64,000 bases of DNA from CALRQJ02 sp943370285 (GTDB taxonomy: Bacteria > Bacteroidota > Bacteroidia > Chitinophagales > Chitinophagaceae). The stretch is taken from NCBI GenBank assembly GCA_943370285.1, contig CALRQJ020000004.1, positions 1 to 64,000 of the forward strand. The letters run 5' to 3'. The notes beneath the pieces were generated by a model that was given only the letters and a program-made list of their open reading frames with translations, made no database searches and was not told where the DNA came from. The position numbers were made by a program, and so were the translations under genes. Positions 18,358 to 27,395 of the stretch are shown piece after piece (within the stretch, counting starts at the first letter, position 1; each line of letters opens with the position of its first letter).

Positions 18358-21300
18358 TTAAAATGTTAACCGTATTCCGCCGGCAATATTTTTATGAATA
18401 GGATAATTTCTTCCTTCTCCGCTTAGGTTAGCATCGGGATCAAATGTGTTCTTGTAAAAACCAAGTTTACTGAACGTAAGGAGATTAGTACCTGATGCAA
18501 ATACCTGCAAGTTTTTAAACCCTGCTTTCCTTACCCAACTTCTAGTGAAACTATAAGATAAGTTCACATTGCGTAAACGAATGAAAGTGGCATCTTTCAT
18601 CCAAAAATCAGAACGCTTTATGTTATTCGGATTTAGACCCAAAGACGCAGCTGGTAATTGAGCATTTGGATTAATATTAACGGAAGGATTTGAAGGATCT
18701 GGCTGCCAACGATACTTATAATGATAGTCGTAAGGAATGGATTCATTCGAGAACATGGAAGCAGATGCCCCAGTTACATAGAAGTTAAAGCCGGTAGAAC
18801 CCTGCCATAACATTTCTAAAGAAAAGCCTTTGTAAGTGGCGCCTGTTACTAAGCTGTACACTACTTCGGGGAATGTTCCTTTACCAATTACATCCTGATC
18901 ACGCCAATCAAGCAATCCATCTTTATTTAGATCAACATAACGAATATCTCCAGGGCGTAAGCTGCTGTTGCCAACACCATCTTGATTGAAACCAAGTTTA
19001 TTAATTTCATCCTGTGACATAAAAATACCATCTGAAATATAACCCCATGAAAGGTTAGCAGACTTACCGGTTAACTGGTAAATTCTGATTTGATCAGGAT
19101 CTGTATATGCTGTCTCATCTCTGTATTCCCACTTATTCTTGGTGAAAGTGAAAGTGGGCATGATGGACAACTGTACATTTCTGATTTTTGGACGATACTC
19201 CACCATCAATTCAAAACCTCTGTTACTTTGACTATTCAAGTTTACAGGAGGTAATGTTGCACCAAAAGTTGAAGGAACAGTCCTTTGCTGTGTTGCTAAA
19301 ATGTCATCTCTCAAGCGATAGAAAACATTCGCTTCAAAATTCAACTTGCCTTTCCAGAAAGTAAGATCTAAGCCAATATTGTAATTGGTGATATTTTCCC
19401 AAGTAATATCAGGATTAGGTAAGCCTGTTGTGCTGATTGTGCGGAAATAAGTATTTCCGACAATGTAGCCATTAGGATCAATATCGTAACCAGTAAGATA
19501 ACTAAACTGGCTGGTACCATCATTACCTGACTGACCATAAGACATTCTTAACTTACCATTGGTAAGCCATGAAGAAGCTCTATCCATAAACTTCTCTTTA
19601 GCAAAAGCCCAACCAACAGATACACCAGGAAAATAGCCCCATCTAGAATTTTTAGGGAAATTTGCACTGGCATCAGCTCTTAAAATAAATTCTGCTAAAT
19701 ACTTACCATCAAAATCATAATTCAGTTTACCAATATAAGCCACTCTTGCATTCTTACTTTGTGAGCCGGTATTGTCTTGGAAATCCTGACCACCTGAAAA
19801 CAGTTGCTGAATATCCGGAGACAATAAATCACGGCGGAAAGCCATTAATGAGTTACCTCCATTTTCAAGCTGTTCTGCAATAGCCATGGCGCTTACTCGG
19901 TGTTTACCAAATTCTCGATCATAGTTCACTTTTACCATTGGGTACAACTGGTAGTACCTTGCATTCGTTTCTCTGAGAGAAATAAAATTACCCATGTTGG
20001 CCATGTATGTATATATCTCAGTTACATAATCATAATCATGAACTTCAGCAGGAACATTGAATACTTTTGTATAATCTGCAGACTGGCTAACCAATAAATC
20101 AGCAGCAATTTTTAATCCTTCTACAAAAGGCACTTTATAACTTAAGCCAACCTGACCATTAAAGAAATTAGAGCTGGTTCTATTGTACCCTTTACGGCCG
20201 GCATCTATTCTCAACAATGGGTTACGACCCTGAAAACCAGTGTATGCATTTTTTGAAGGATTAGGTAAATAAGGTGAGTAACGTGGCTGAGCAGTACTGA
20301 AATCAACCATTACATCTTCAACAGAACCTACTTGTTGATCTTGAGCAAAACGATATTGCATATCAAAACGTAAAGAAAGATTCTTTGCTATAGTAGCATC
20401 TACGTTCAATCTTGTATTATAACGTTTGTAATAGTAGTCTCCTGAAGTAAATACACTCTGCTGATCGGTCATACCCAATGATCCAAAATATTTTAATGTT
20501 GGTGTACCACCACTAACGGTAATACTATGTTGCATCATTGGAGCCCCTGCACGGAATATTGCATCACGCCAATTGTATGATCGGTAGTTTAGCTCTGTTC
20601 CTGCTTTATATTTTTGTACCACTTCTTCTGTAAACTCTCCAGGACTTAAACCATAGTTCAAAGCAGCTTCCCTGCGCAGCTCAGCCCAGTCGCCGGCATT
20701 TACTGTGTTTTGAAAAGCTGAAGGAGCTTGGTAAGTATAAGTACCGGTATAGGTAATTTGTGGTGTACCTGTTTTACCACGCTTTGTAGTAACCAATATT
20801 ACACCGTTACCTGCTCTTGCACCATAGATAGCTGCAGATGCATCTTTTAGAATTGAAACAGATTCGATATCATTTGGATCGATACGGTTAAACGGAGTTG
20901 GCAAACCATCAACAATTACTAATGCATTACCATAACCTCTGATTTGCAAATTGGCATTATCCTCACCAGGTAAACCACTTGATGTTTTGGAAAGTAAACC
21001 GGGCATACGACCAACTAATAATTGAGAGGTATTAGGCACAGGTGCAGACTGTAAAACTTTTGCACCAATTTGTGCAACTGCACCAGTAACAGATGCTTTC
21101 TTTTGGCTACCATATCCAACTACAACCACATCTTGTGTTTGAACTTCTAACTTTTTTAAAGCGATGCTCACAGTAGAAAGTCCTCTTACATTAACCTCTT
21201 TGCTTTCCATACCAACAAAAGTGACAACAAGTGTCATGGATGAAGTTTCTGATACCGTAATGGTAAAATCTCCACTTGCATCAGCAAAAGTACCTTTTCC

Positions 21301-21798
21301 GGTTCCTTTCAATGAAACAGAAGCACCTTCTAAAGGCAATCCATTTTCATCTGTTACTTTTCCCTTTAGAACAATGTCTGCTGGTGGTGTAGCTTTCTTT
21401 TCAGCTACAGATTCATATTTTATTTCTTTTTGCTTTATTACAATAGTGCTTTCAACTATTGAATAGGTCAAGGGAGAATTTTTCAAACACTCTTGAAGTG
21501 CTTGTTCAATTGAAACACTTTTAGCATCAAGACTTACTTTACCGATAAGTTCCATCTGTTCTGTTGTACAGATAAAATTTAGTCCTGTTTGCTTTTTTAT
21601 CTCTTTAAGTACTTTTTGAAAAGGTACATTTTTAAGAGATAGTGTTACTGGCTGACCATAGGTATCAGCAAATACTTGAAAGCAAGCAAAGAAAATGAAG
21701 ATGTAGATGAACTTCATGGTTAATAACACTTGCTTAAAGGATCGGTGATTCTTTTTAGTTTTCAGCTTTTGCCGAGAACTGAGCTGGATTGATGGCAT
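18358..21798 (-). CDS. SusC/RagA family TonB-dependent transporter
   Basis: An 1146-residue outer-membrane channel for oligosaccharide uptake. In order: signal segment (KFIYIFIFFACFQVFA), STN domain (about residues 50-115, VPFQKVLKEIKKQTGLNF), carboxypeptidase-regulatory-like domain (LKGKVTDENGLPLEGASVSL), plug with VVVGYGSQKKASVTGAVAQ, and a long beta barrel ending in an aromatic residue (GGIRLTF). The STN domain signals to FecR-type anti-sigma factors, and the ECF/FecR genes are just upstream, so the receptor probably induces its own locus when substrate is bound. The long N-terminal leader before the hydrophobic core is usual in this group; an internal ATG at 21717 is an alternative start. 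Confidence 0.95.
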   Translation of the reverse strand: MPSIQLSSRQKLKTKKNHRSFKQVLLTMKFIYIFIFFACFQVFADTYGQPVTLSLKNVPFQKVLKEIKKQTGLNFICTTEQMELIGKVSLDAKSVSIEQALQECLKNSPLTYSIVESTIVIKQKEIKYESVAEKKATPPADIVLKGKVTDENGLPLEGASVSLKGTGKGTFADASGDFTITVSETSSMTLVVTFVGMESKEVNVRGLSTVSIALKKLEVQTQDVVVVGYGSQKKASVTGAVAQIGAKVLQSAPVPNTSQLLVGRMPGLLSKTSSGLPGEDNANLQIRGYGNALVIVDGLPTPFNRIDPNDIESVSILKDASAAIYGARAGNGVILVTTKRGKTGTPQITYTGTYTYQAPSAFQNTVNAGDWAELRREAALNYGLSPGEFTEEVVQKYKAGTELNYRSYNWRDAIFRAGAPMMQHSITVSGGTPTLKYFGSLGMTDQQSVFTSGDYYYKRYNTRLNVDATIAKNLSLRFDMQYRFAQDQQVGSVEDVMVDFSTAQPRYSPYLPNPSKNAYTGFQGRNPLLRIDAGRKGYNRTSSNFFNGQVGLSYKVPFVEGLKIAADLLVSQSADYTKVFNVPAEVHDYDYVTEIYTYMANMGNFISLRETNARYYQLYPMVKVNYDREFGKHRVSAMAIAEQLENGGNSLMAFRRDLLSPDIQQLFSGGQDFQDNTGSQSKNARVAYIGKLNYDFDGKYLAEFILRADASANFPKNSRWGYFPGVSVGWAFAKEKFMDRASSWLTNGKLRMSYGQSGNDGTSQFSYLTGYDIDPNGYIVGNTYFRTISTTGLPNPDITWENITNYNIGLDLTFWKGKLNFEANVFYRLRDDILATQQRTVPSTFGATLPPVNLNSQSNRGFELMVEYRPKIRNVQLSIMPTFTFTKNKWEYRDETAYTDPDQIRIYQLTGKSANLSWGYISDGIFMSQDEINKLGFNQDGVGNSSLRPGDIRYVDLNKDGLLDWRDQDVIGKGTFPEVVYSLVTGATYKGFSLEMLWQGSTGFNFYVTGASASMFSNESIPYDYHYKYRWQPDPSNPSVNINPNAQLPAASLGLNPNNIKRSDFWMKDATFIRLRNVNLSYSFTRSWVRKAGFKNLQVFASGTNLLTFSKLGFYKNTFDPDANLSGEGRNYPIHKNIAGGIRLTF

Positions 21799-21929
21799 AA
21801 CTTCGTTTTGGGTTTAACAATAAGCAGTTTCTAAAAAGCGATTACGTTGGTGAGTTTTACATCTTAACGAAAGTGTCGCTAGCACTTAGGTTTTTGTGCT
21901 CTTATTTCATCATTGATTTAAAATGGTTT

Positions 21930-23123
21930 TCATGGCATAACAATCAGATTTTTACCTTCAATTTTAAATTTCACTTCACCGGTTTGCTGCAGCATTGAAA
22001 GCACCTGCGACAGCTTTACATTACGAGAAATGCTACCTACAAAATGTTTATTAATATTTCCTTTATAACTTACTTCTACGTCGTACCAACGAGCAAGTTG
22101 TCGCATAACAGCTTTAATGTCACTATTTTCAAATTGAAAATTGCCATCCTTCCATGCAACCACTTCTTCCAGATTAACTTCATCTGCAACTTCAAAACTG
22201 CCAGAAGATGTTAATAAAGCTTGTTGACCTGGTTGCAAAAGTTTAGACTTATTGGCTGCGGTCACTTTAACCTTCCCTTCTAACAATGTAGTTTTTACGT
22301 CATCTTCATCGGGATAACCATTAATATTAAAGTGAGTACCTAGCACTTCAACCTCCATATTGTTTAATTGCACCTTGAAGGGTTTAGCTGCATCTTTTGC
22401 AACCTCAAAATATGCTTCACCAGAAATTTCTACTTTGCGCTCATTACCAACAAATACCACCGGATACTTTAGCGAAGAGGCTGCATTAAGCCAAGCTTTG
22501 GTGCCATCGGGTAAGGTTATTTTGTACTGTCCGCCACGGGGGGTTTGCAATGTGTTATATGCAACTTCGGCTGGTTGACCATCTGCAGAATTATAAACAA
22601 TCTGACCATCATACTTTTTAATAATATTAGTATTCCCTTGTTGGGCCAATACACCATTGCCTGCACTATCTAATAAAATGGTACTACCATCAGACAATGT
22701 AAGTACAGCTCTGTCCCCACCCGGTAGTCTATCACTGCTAACCTCTTTTTCTAAGCGTTTAGTGTATGCATTTTTTTGATCATCAAGATTGAAAACAATT
22801 ACAGAAGAGGCTATAATCAATAGTACTGCTGCTGCAATCCATTTATATCTTTTAAAGGGATGGATGTGATGTACTTTTTCAGGCTGAGTGTCTACATTAA
22901 GTTTATCTATCGCTAACTGCATTTTGTTGTCCCAAACAGATGCAGGTATCAATGGTGTCTCAACCTTGGCCGATTCCCAAAGTTTACGCAAATCATCGTC
23001 CAACAATTCATCATTAGATGGCTCATTTAAAAGACGCCATAGGTGCTGATATTCTTCAGCTGATATCTGGTTATCCAGATACTTCTTTATATAGTTGGAA
23101 AGGACTTCCTTATTCTGGTTCAT
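21930..23123 (-). CDS. FecR-family anti-sigma/sigma-regulator protein
   Basis: A 397-residue inner-membrane regulator with a cytoplasmic N-terminal part (about residues 1-85), one membrane span (WIAAAVLLIIASSVIVF), a periplasmic FecR domain (LPDGTKAWLNAASSLKYPV ... ISGEAYFEVAKD) and a C-terminal DUF4974-type secretin-like domain (LSQVLSMLQQTGEVKFKIEGKNL). The frame is open to 23177, but the ATG at 23123 (MNQNKEVLSNYIKKYL) gives the usual FecR start. It should receive the signal from the STN domain of the SusC-like protein and control the ECF sigma factor. A GH-like gene separates it from the sigma gene, which is unusual. Confidence 0.92.
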   Translation of the reverse strand: MNQNKEVLSNYIKKYLDNQISAEEYQHLWRLLNEPSNDELLDDDLRKLWESAKVETPLIPASVWDNKMQLAIDKLNVDTQPEKVHHIHPFKRYKWIAAAVLLIIASSVIVFNLDDQKNAYTKRLEKEVSSDRLPGGDRAVLTLSDGSTILLDSAGNGVLAQQGNTNIIKKYDGQIVYNSADGQPAEVAYNTLQTPRGGQYKITLPDGTKAWLNAASSLKYPVVFVGNERKVEISGEAYFEVAKDAAKPFKVQLNNMEVEVLGTHFNINGYPDEDDVKTTLLEGKVKVTAANKSKLLQPGQQALLTSSGSFEVADEVNLEEVVAWKDGNFQFENSDIKAVMRQLARWYDVEVSYKGNINKHFVGSISRNVKLSQVLSMLQQTGEVKFKIEGKNLIVMP

Positions 23124-23190
23124 ATGACGTTTTAAATGTGCTAATTGTATGACGACAAAGGCGATGATTTGTACCAACCGCGGTTAACAA

Positions 23191-24426
23191 TTACAGCGTT
23201 CCTAATACTTGTAATGCCTTTGTTTTGTATTGATCATATGTTGGATATGTATTATTCTTTTTGAACTCATCCTTCAAATAAGTATTCATTGCTTTATAAA
23301 AGCTGTTATGCAATCCGTATTGACGAGTTTTTGCACCAGACTCATTGATTAATGACATTTGTTTAGAGACTCCATTTTCATATTCATTGTTATACATCTG
23401 CCAGTGCAAGGAAAAAGGAAGATTGAGTTCGAAGCTAATCTTCATAATTTCTTTGGTTTCGTCGTATTGCTTTGTAAGGGTTGCAGGTTGTGTACCATTA
23501 GCCTGGTAACCGTATTCACCAATGAATACTCTTCTTGAAAATGGAATAGAAGGTTTTGGTCTTAATTTAGTCTCGAGATAGCTAAAAATATTCTGCAGTT
23601 CTGTTTTTTTCTGTGCATAAGTTTTATCTTTTATAGCCTCATAGCTTGAATAAGACACCAAATCAATATCAACATTCGGCAACACACTTTGGGCAACACA
23701 GGGCTCACCATTCATTCCCTTCAAAACCAGATTTGCTTCTATGTAATGATAGAGACTAACATTTGTTGCAGTAGATGCTCTCTTGGCATCGTCAATTGCT
23801 CTTTGTCTGATTTGGAACCATTTGGTCATATTGGCAAGTGATTCAGGAGATGGCGTTACGGTACGATCGTAATTTGGTATCAACAACCAATCGCCTTCCC
23901 AATTACCAATAAAAAATGTTTTACCTGAATTATTGTACCTGTTTAAGAGATAGCTAACGAAACTGTACATTTCATTATATAGCACCTGCTCCTGAGATGC
24001 ATTGATGCCACTTTTCCAATCAACATTTGTTAAGGTATGAACCCAGAAAAAGATGTACTTGAAATCCATGTCGCATACAGTTCTATAAGGCAAGTTGTTT
24101 GAAAAAAGCGCCAAAGTTGTTGTGCTCGGTGTTGCTTCATTTACATCATAAATCTGGGCAGAATTTTTACCTAAGGTGATCTTTAGTATGTTAGAACCCA
24201 TTTCACGAATTCTTTTAGCCTGCTCAACAAGTTTGTTATCAGATGTAAATTGATAACTACCGGATATGGCATGCGTACCTAATACAAAATTGTAGGGCTC
24301 CAATACTGTTAAATCATTTGATGTTGGCGGAGTTACGGGGGGGGTAGTACCTGAATTTGATTTTTTACAAGAAAATGCTATGAATACGAGCATTAATAAA
24401 ACTTGCAGTTGGAATAACTTTTTCAT
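23191..24426 (-). CDS. GH-like (TIM-barrel) lipoprotein, copy 1
   Basis: A 411-residue protein with a lipoprotein signal (MKKLFQLQVLLMLVFIAFSC, Cys20) and a Pro/Thr-rich linker, then a domain homologous throughout to 10679-11890: YNFVLGTHAISGSYQF, GNWEGDWLL, YHYIEANLVLKGM, VDIDLVSYSSYEA, RRVFIGEYGYQAN and LHWQMYNNEYE. The conserved acids in NWEGDW and IGEYGY are the best candidates for catalytic residues. No CAZy family was recognised with confidence. It lies between the ECF sigma and fecR genes, so it is probably made early or constitutively and, anchored in the outer membrane, could release the first inducing oligosaccharides. That role is inference. Confidence 0.75.
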   Translation of the reverse strand: MKKLFQLQVLLMLVFIAFSCKKSNSGTTPPVTPPTSNDLTVLEPYNFVLGTHAISGSYQFTSDNKLVEQAKRIREMGSNILKITLGKNSAQIYDVNEATPSTTTLALFSNNLPYRTVCDMDFKYIFFWVHTLTNVDWKSGINASQEQVLYNEMYSFVSYLLNRYNNSGKTFFIGNWEGDWLLIPNYDRTVTPSPESLANMTKWFQIRQRAIDDAKRASTATNVSLYHYIEANLVLKGMNGEPCVAQSVLPNVDIDLVSYSSYEAIKDKTYAQKKTELQNIFSYLETKLRPKPSIPFSRRVFIGEYGYQANGTQPATLTKQYDETKEIMKISFELNLPFSLHWQMYNNEYENGVSKQMSLINESGAKTRQYGLHNSFYKAMNTYLKDEFKKNNTYPTYDQYKTKALQVLGTL

Positions 24427-24763
24427 AAATCACTCTTAGTTATGAGATTAATAATGATTGACTTTCTAAATATTTTTGGAAACTAGGTTGAAAACTTATG
24501 AACCGAATGGACAGCATTAGCCTTTGCTATAAAGCTGTCCGTATTTTATCATTGAGAGGATTGCCATCGAAAAAGATGCAAAAAACCGAGTAAGGCCAAC
24601 AGCTTTCTTTCACTCCAGAAATAAGCCTTTGAAAATTTCCCCAAAAAGGCATTGAATACAAATCCATCGATTTGATTAAAAGAGGAATTTATCCTGAGAT
24701 TGTACATATGGCAGCAGTTAATCTCAAGTATGACGTTGAAAAAGTCGATACCTACTAATCGGC
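24427..24763. other. Gene-free stretch with a short coding-like scrap
   Basis: This 337-bp gap between the GH-like gene and the ECF sigma gene has no complete gene. On the + strand an open stretch of about 41 codons (24633-24758, ending in TAA) reads KGIEYKSIDLIKRGIYPE and further plausible residues, with an ATG only near its end. It may be a gene remnant. Nothing else was recognised. Confidence 0.4.
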
Positions 24764-25369
24764 TTATAAATATTTTTCAAAAAAAATAGCAGGCAGTATT
24801 AGAAGAGCATTGTTTTTACGCAAATATTCTCTGATGAACTCAACAGAAGCTGCAAGATGATTCCTGACAGTATTGGGAGATAAATCCAGGGTATCTGCTA
24901 TCTCTGCATAACTTAAGCCATGTTCTTGTCTTAATTCGAATACTTTTCTTCTTTGGGGAGATAATTGGCTGATAGCTTCCTTAATCAGCAATTCAAGGTT
25001 ATGGTGTTGCAAACGGGTATCGGCACTTTCTGCAGATGCCACATTTGTTATTGCATCCCAAACCGCTTCTTGCAATACCGGGCTTCGCTTGGCTGCCCTA
25101 AAAAAATCTATAGCTTTATTATGTGCTATGGTATATAGAAAAGATTCCAGCTTTTGTATTTCAGTAATTGCTTCTCTGCCATGCCAGAGTTTCAAGAAAA
25201 CATCTAAAACTATTTCTTCAGCAATTTCTTTTGATTTTGAGACTTTGTATAAGTATGTAAAAAGTTGATTCCGGTATTTTTCAAAGATGACGTTGAAGTA
25301 AAATTCGTCACCCTCCTTGATTTTAATAAGGCAGTAAGCATCATCATACAGTGTAGCAAAATCGCCCAT
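24764..25369 (-). CDS. ECF-type RNA polymerase sigma factor
   Basis: A 201-residue sigma-70 family ECF factor of the FecI-like group that serves SusCD loci in Bacteroidota. Region 2 is seen in FYFNVIFEKYRNQLFTYLYKVSKSKEIAEEIVLDVFLKLW (about residues 23-62) and region 4 in ALSQLSPQRRKVFELRQEHGLSYAEIADTLDLSPNTVRNHL (about 135-175) as the helix-turn-helix part. With the FecR protein and the STN-bearing SusC-like receptor downstream it forms a three-part trans-envelope switch for this locus. The start at 25369 is the first in frame; it gives the usual N-terminal length. Confidence 0.93.
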   Translation of the reverse strand: MGDFATLYDDAYCLIKIKEGDEFYFNVIFEKYRNQLFTYLYKVSKSKEIAEEIVLDVFLKLWHGREAITEIQKLESFLYTIAHNKAIDFFRAAKRSPVLQEAVWDAITNVASAESADTRLQHHNLELLIKEAISQLSPQRRKVFELRQEHGLSYAEIADTLDLSPNTVRNHLAASVEFIREYLRKNNALLILPAIFFEKYL

Positions 25370-25544
25370 GTGGAATGTATTCCCCTCCGGATAAAATTCA
25401 AATGTATATAAATCGATAGGATTTCGATAGAATTATCTCATTCAAAATAACACTGCCAAAATTTTATAATAGAATTATTAAACCATTGTTGTTTTACTAT
25501 TGTTTCGTGCTTCTTGTAACTTTTTTGTTTACGACCCTTTTATT

Positions 25545-25631
25545 CTTTAATACATCATTTTCCAGTCTAGCTCCGAAATGTCCTTCAAATCTTGAATTAA
25601 TTCGTTCGAACTAGCGCTATCAAAGGGCACT
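25545..25631 (-). repeat. 87-bp dispersed repeat, copy 3
   Basis: Same orientation and ends as copies 1 and 2 (8.9-9.1 kb). The - strand reads as an uninterrupted 27-codon frame from GTG (VPFDSASSNELIQDL ... ELDWKMMY, then TAA), and without a GTG start the frame is open further to the hairpin. It lies about 16.5 kb from the other copies, on the other side of the utilisation locus. Confidence 0.8.
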
Positions 25632-25641
25632 GCACTAAACA

Positions 25642-25678
25642 ATAAAGGCGATTCATTCGGGAGTCGCTTTTATTTTTC
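25642..25678 (+). terminator. Terminator-like hairpin after repeat copy 3
   Basis: Ten base pairs (ATAAAGGCGA / TCGCTTTTAT, one G-T pair) with a 12-base loop and a T-rich tail on the + strand. No + strand gene ends just upstream, so it may belong to the repeat element, as a hairpin also follows copy 2. Confidence 0.55.
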
Positions 25679-25961
25679 CTAAAACAAACGGTTCGCTATA
25701 TCACTAACTGAATTGTTTTTCAATTGGAACTTATTTGTTGGGGTTACAAAACCATCACTAAAATGAATAAAAAAGCCCTATTATTTGACAATATTGTCGC
25801 TAGTAGTTAAACGGCGATAAGTTTAGTTTTACAGAAAGATTGCCATTCTATCGTTTCAAATCAACTGCCCTTAGCCGTATGAACCAATTTATCAATAACG
25901 CCAAGTTTATTGCGACTCGAATACCCAATTTATTTTTTCACTTTTCTAACACTAACTAAAA

Positions 25962-27287
25962 ATGAGAACATTTTTTACCTCTTTCATGGAAGCCAGAAAA
26001 ATTGCACTGGTATTGTTATGTATGCCATTTGTAGCTAATGCCCAGGTTTTATTGTATCAAGATTTCAGTACTTCTACTGTTGTAGCAGACTATGTTGGTA
26101 CAGGCCAGAATCAATTTGATTTTATTGGAACTTCAGGTACCGGGGCTTCCTCTATTTATTTCAATTCAACAACCGGTAAATTAACCTTTCAACGTAGTGG
26201 CCCAACTTTGGCAATGGTAAAGACTACCGCTTTAAGTACGCCTAGTCCTACTTTGCTAAGAATAGGTTTTAAAATTAATGCACCATTTGGTTCATTGCTT
26301 TCAGGTACAAATGCCATTTTCTATGTTGGCAACGGCTTATTTGCTGGTGCTGTTACAACCGGCGAAGTTGCAACCACAAATAGGCATAGTATTTTTGGTG
26401 TCACTTTCGGGGCAAACGTACCCAATACATGTGGTGGTACAGCAATGAATACCAAAGAATATTATTTGAGAAGCACATCAACTGTACCTGTTGTAAATTC
26501 ACCCAATTACACTTGTGAGAAAGAAATCAACTGGTTTATTAACAATAGCGGAACAACCATCACTTACGCTGATATGGCAGGTGGTATGTCAACCCTTGTT
26601 GATGATGCAGCTGATGTTTGGGTAGGTAATACCCGTATTTATACCGCTATTCCGGCTGTAAACCCCGCTGCTACCTTAGATAATTTTAAATTCCTATTCA
26701 ATAATGGGGATGGTGCAATTACTATTGATGATCTAATTATGATGACAGGTACAAATGCCTTACCTGTAGCTATTTCAAATATCAAAGCTGCTATGGCAGG
26801 TGCTGCTAATCAAATCAATTGGTCTACTGCATCAGAGTTTAACAACAAGGGTTTTTACATTGAGCGTCAATCAAAAACAGGTGTTTGGGAATCTATTGGC
26901 TTTGTAGCAGGAAGCAATAAAGCAGCTACCTACACTTATAAAGATAATAGTCCACTACAAGTGAGTAACTATCGTTTACGTCAGGTTGATTATGATGGTA
27001 AAGAAAGTTTTTCAAGTGTGGTGACTGTTACACAGAAGTTTAAAGATCGGGTTAGCATTACACCAAATCCAACTTCAAATGTGGTTAATATCAATTTAAA
27101 CCAAATGAATCTTACTAATACACTTGCTACAGTTGTATTATACGATTTAGCGGGTAGAAAAGTATTAACACAGCAATCAAAAACAGGTACTTTACAATTA
27201 GACCTTACTAACGTTCCCAAAGGAACTTATGTACTTAATGTTTTAGCCGATAATATCACTTTCAATGAAAAGATTGTGAAGCAATAA
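25962..27287 (+). CDS. T9SS-secreted protein of unknown function
   Basis: A 441-residue exported protein with a signal peptide ending VANA-Q (residue 27), a beta-rich N-terminal region of some 240 residues resembling the jelly-roll-like part of 9308-10567, a middle domain (VAISNIKAAMAGAANQINWSTASEFNNKGFYIERQ, a fibronectin-like segment common before sorting domains) and a type A T9SS sorting domain (ITPNPTSNVVNINL ... GTYVLNVLADN). A second ATG at 25986 is an alternative start. No enzymatic site was recognised. It is outside the ECF-SusCD transcription unit and read divergently, so any role in glycan use is inference. Confidence 0.8.
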   Translation: MRTFFTSFMEARKIALVLLCMPFVANAQVLLYQDFSTSTVVADYVGTGQNQFDFIGTSGTGASSIYFNSTTGKLTFQRSGPTLAMVKTTALSTPSPTLLRIGFKINAPFGSLLSGTNAIFYVGNGLFAGAVTTGEVATTNRHSIFGVTFGANVPNTCGGTAMNTKEYYLRSTSTVPVVNSPNYTCEKEINWFINNSGTTITYADMAGGMSTLVDDAADVWVGNTRIYTAIPAVNPAATLDNFKFLFNNGDGAITIDDLIMMTGTNALPVAISNIKAAMAGAANQINWSTASEFNNKGFYIERQSKTGVWESIGFVAGSNKAATYTYKDNSPLQVSNYRLRQVDYDGKESFSSVVTVTQKFKDRVSITPNPTSNVVNINLNQMNLTNTLATVVLYDLAGRKVLTQQSKTGTLQLDLTNVPKGTYVLNVLADNITFNEKIVKQ

Positions 27288-27339
27288 GACCAAGTTCAAA
27301 CTTGGTTGAATGCTTCACCTATTTACAAATCATTCCATA

Positions 27340-27375
27340 AAAAGGGCTGTCTCAAATCTTGTAGACAGCCCTTTT
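27340..27375. terminator. Bidirectional intrinsic terminator
   Basis: Thirteen-base perfect arms (AAAAGGGCTGTCT / AGACAGCCCTTTT) with a 10-base loop lie between the convergent T9SS gene and SDR gene, with T or A runs on each side. Confidence 0.9.
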
Positions 27376-27395
27376 ATGTTGAGATAAAAAATGAA

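Larger units (their letters stand above)
25370..25961. other. Gene-free divergent region with repeat copy 3 and a hairpin
   Basis: This 592-bp gap between the ECF sigma gene (-) and a T9SS gene (+) holds repeat copy 3 (25545-25631) and a terminator-like hairpin (25642-25678). It must also contain the promoters of both flanking genes, but no clear TTG/TAnnTTTG pair was identified. No coding region was seen. Confidence 0.6.
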
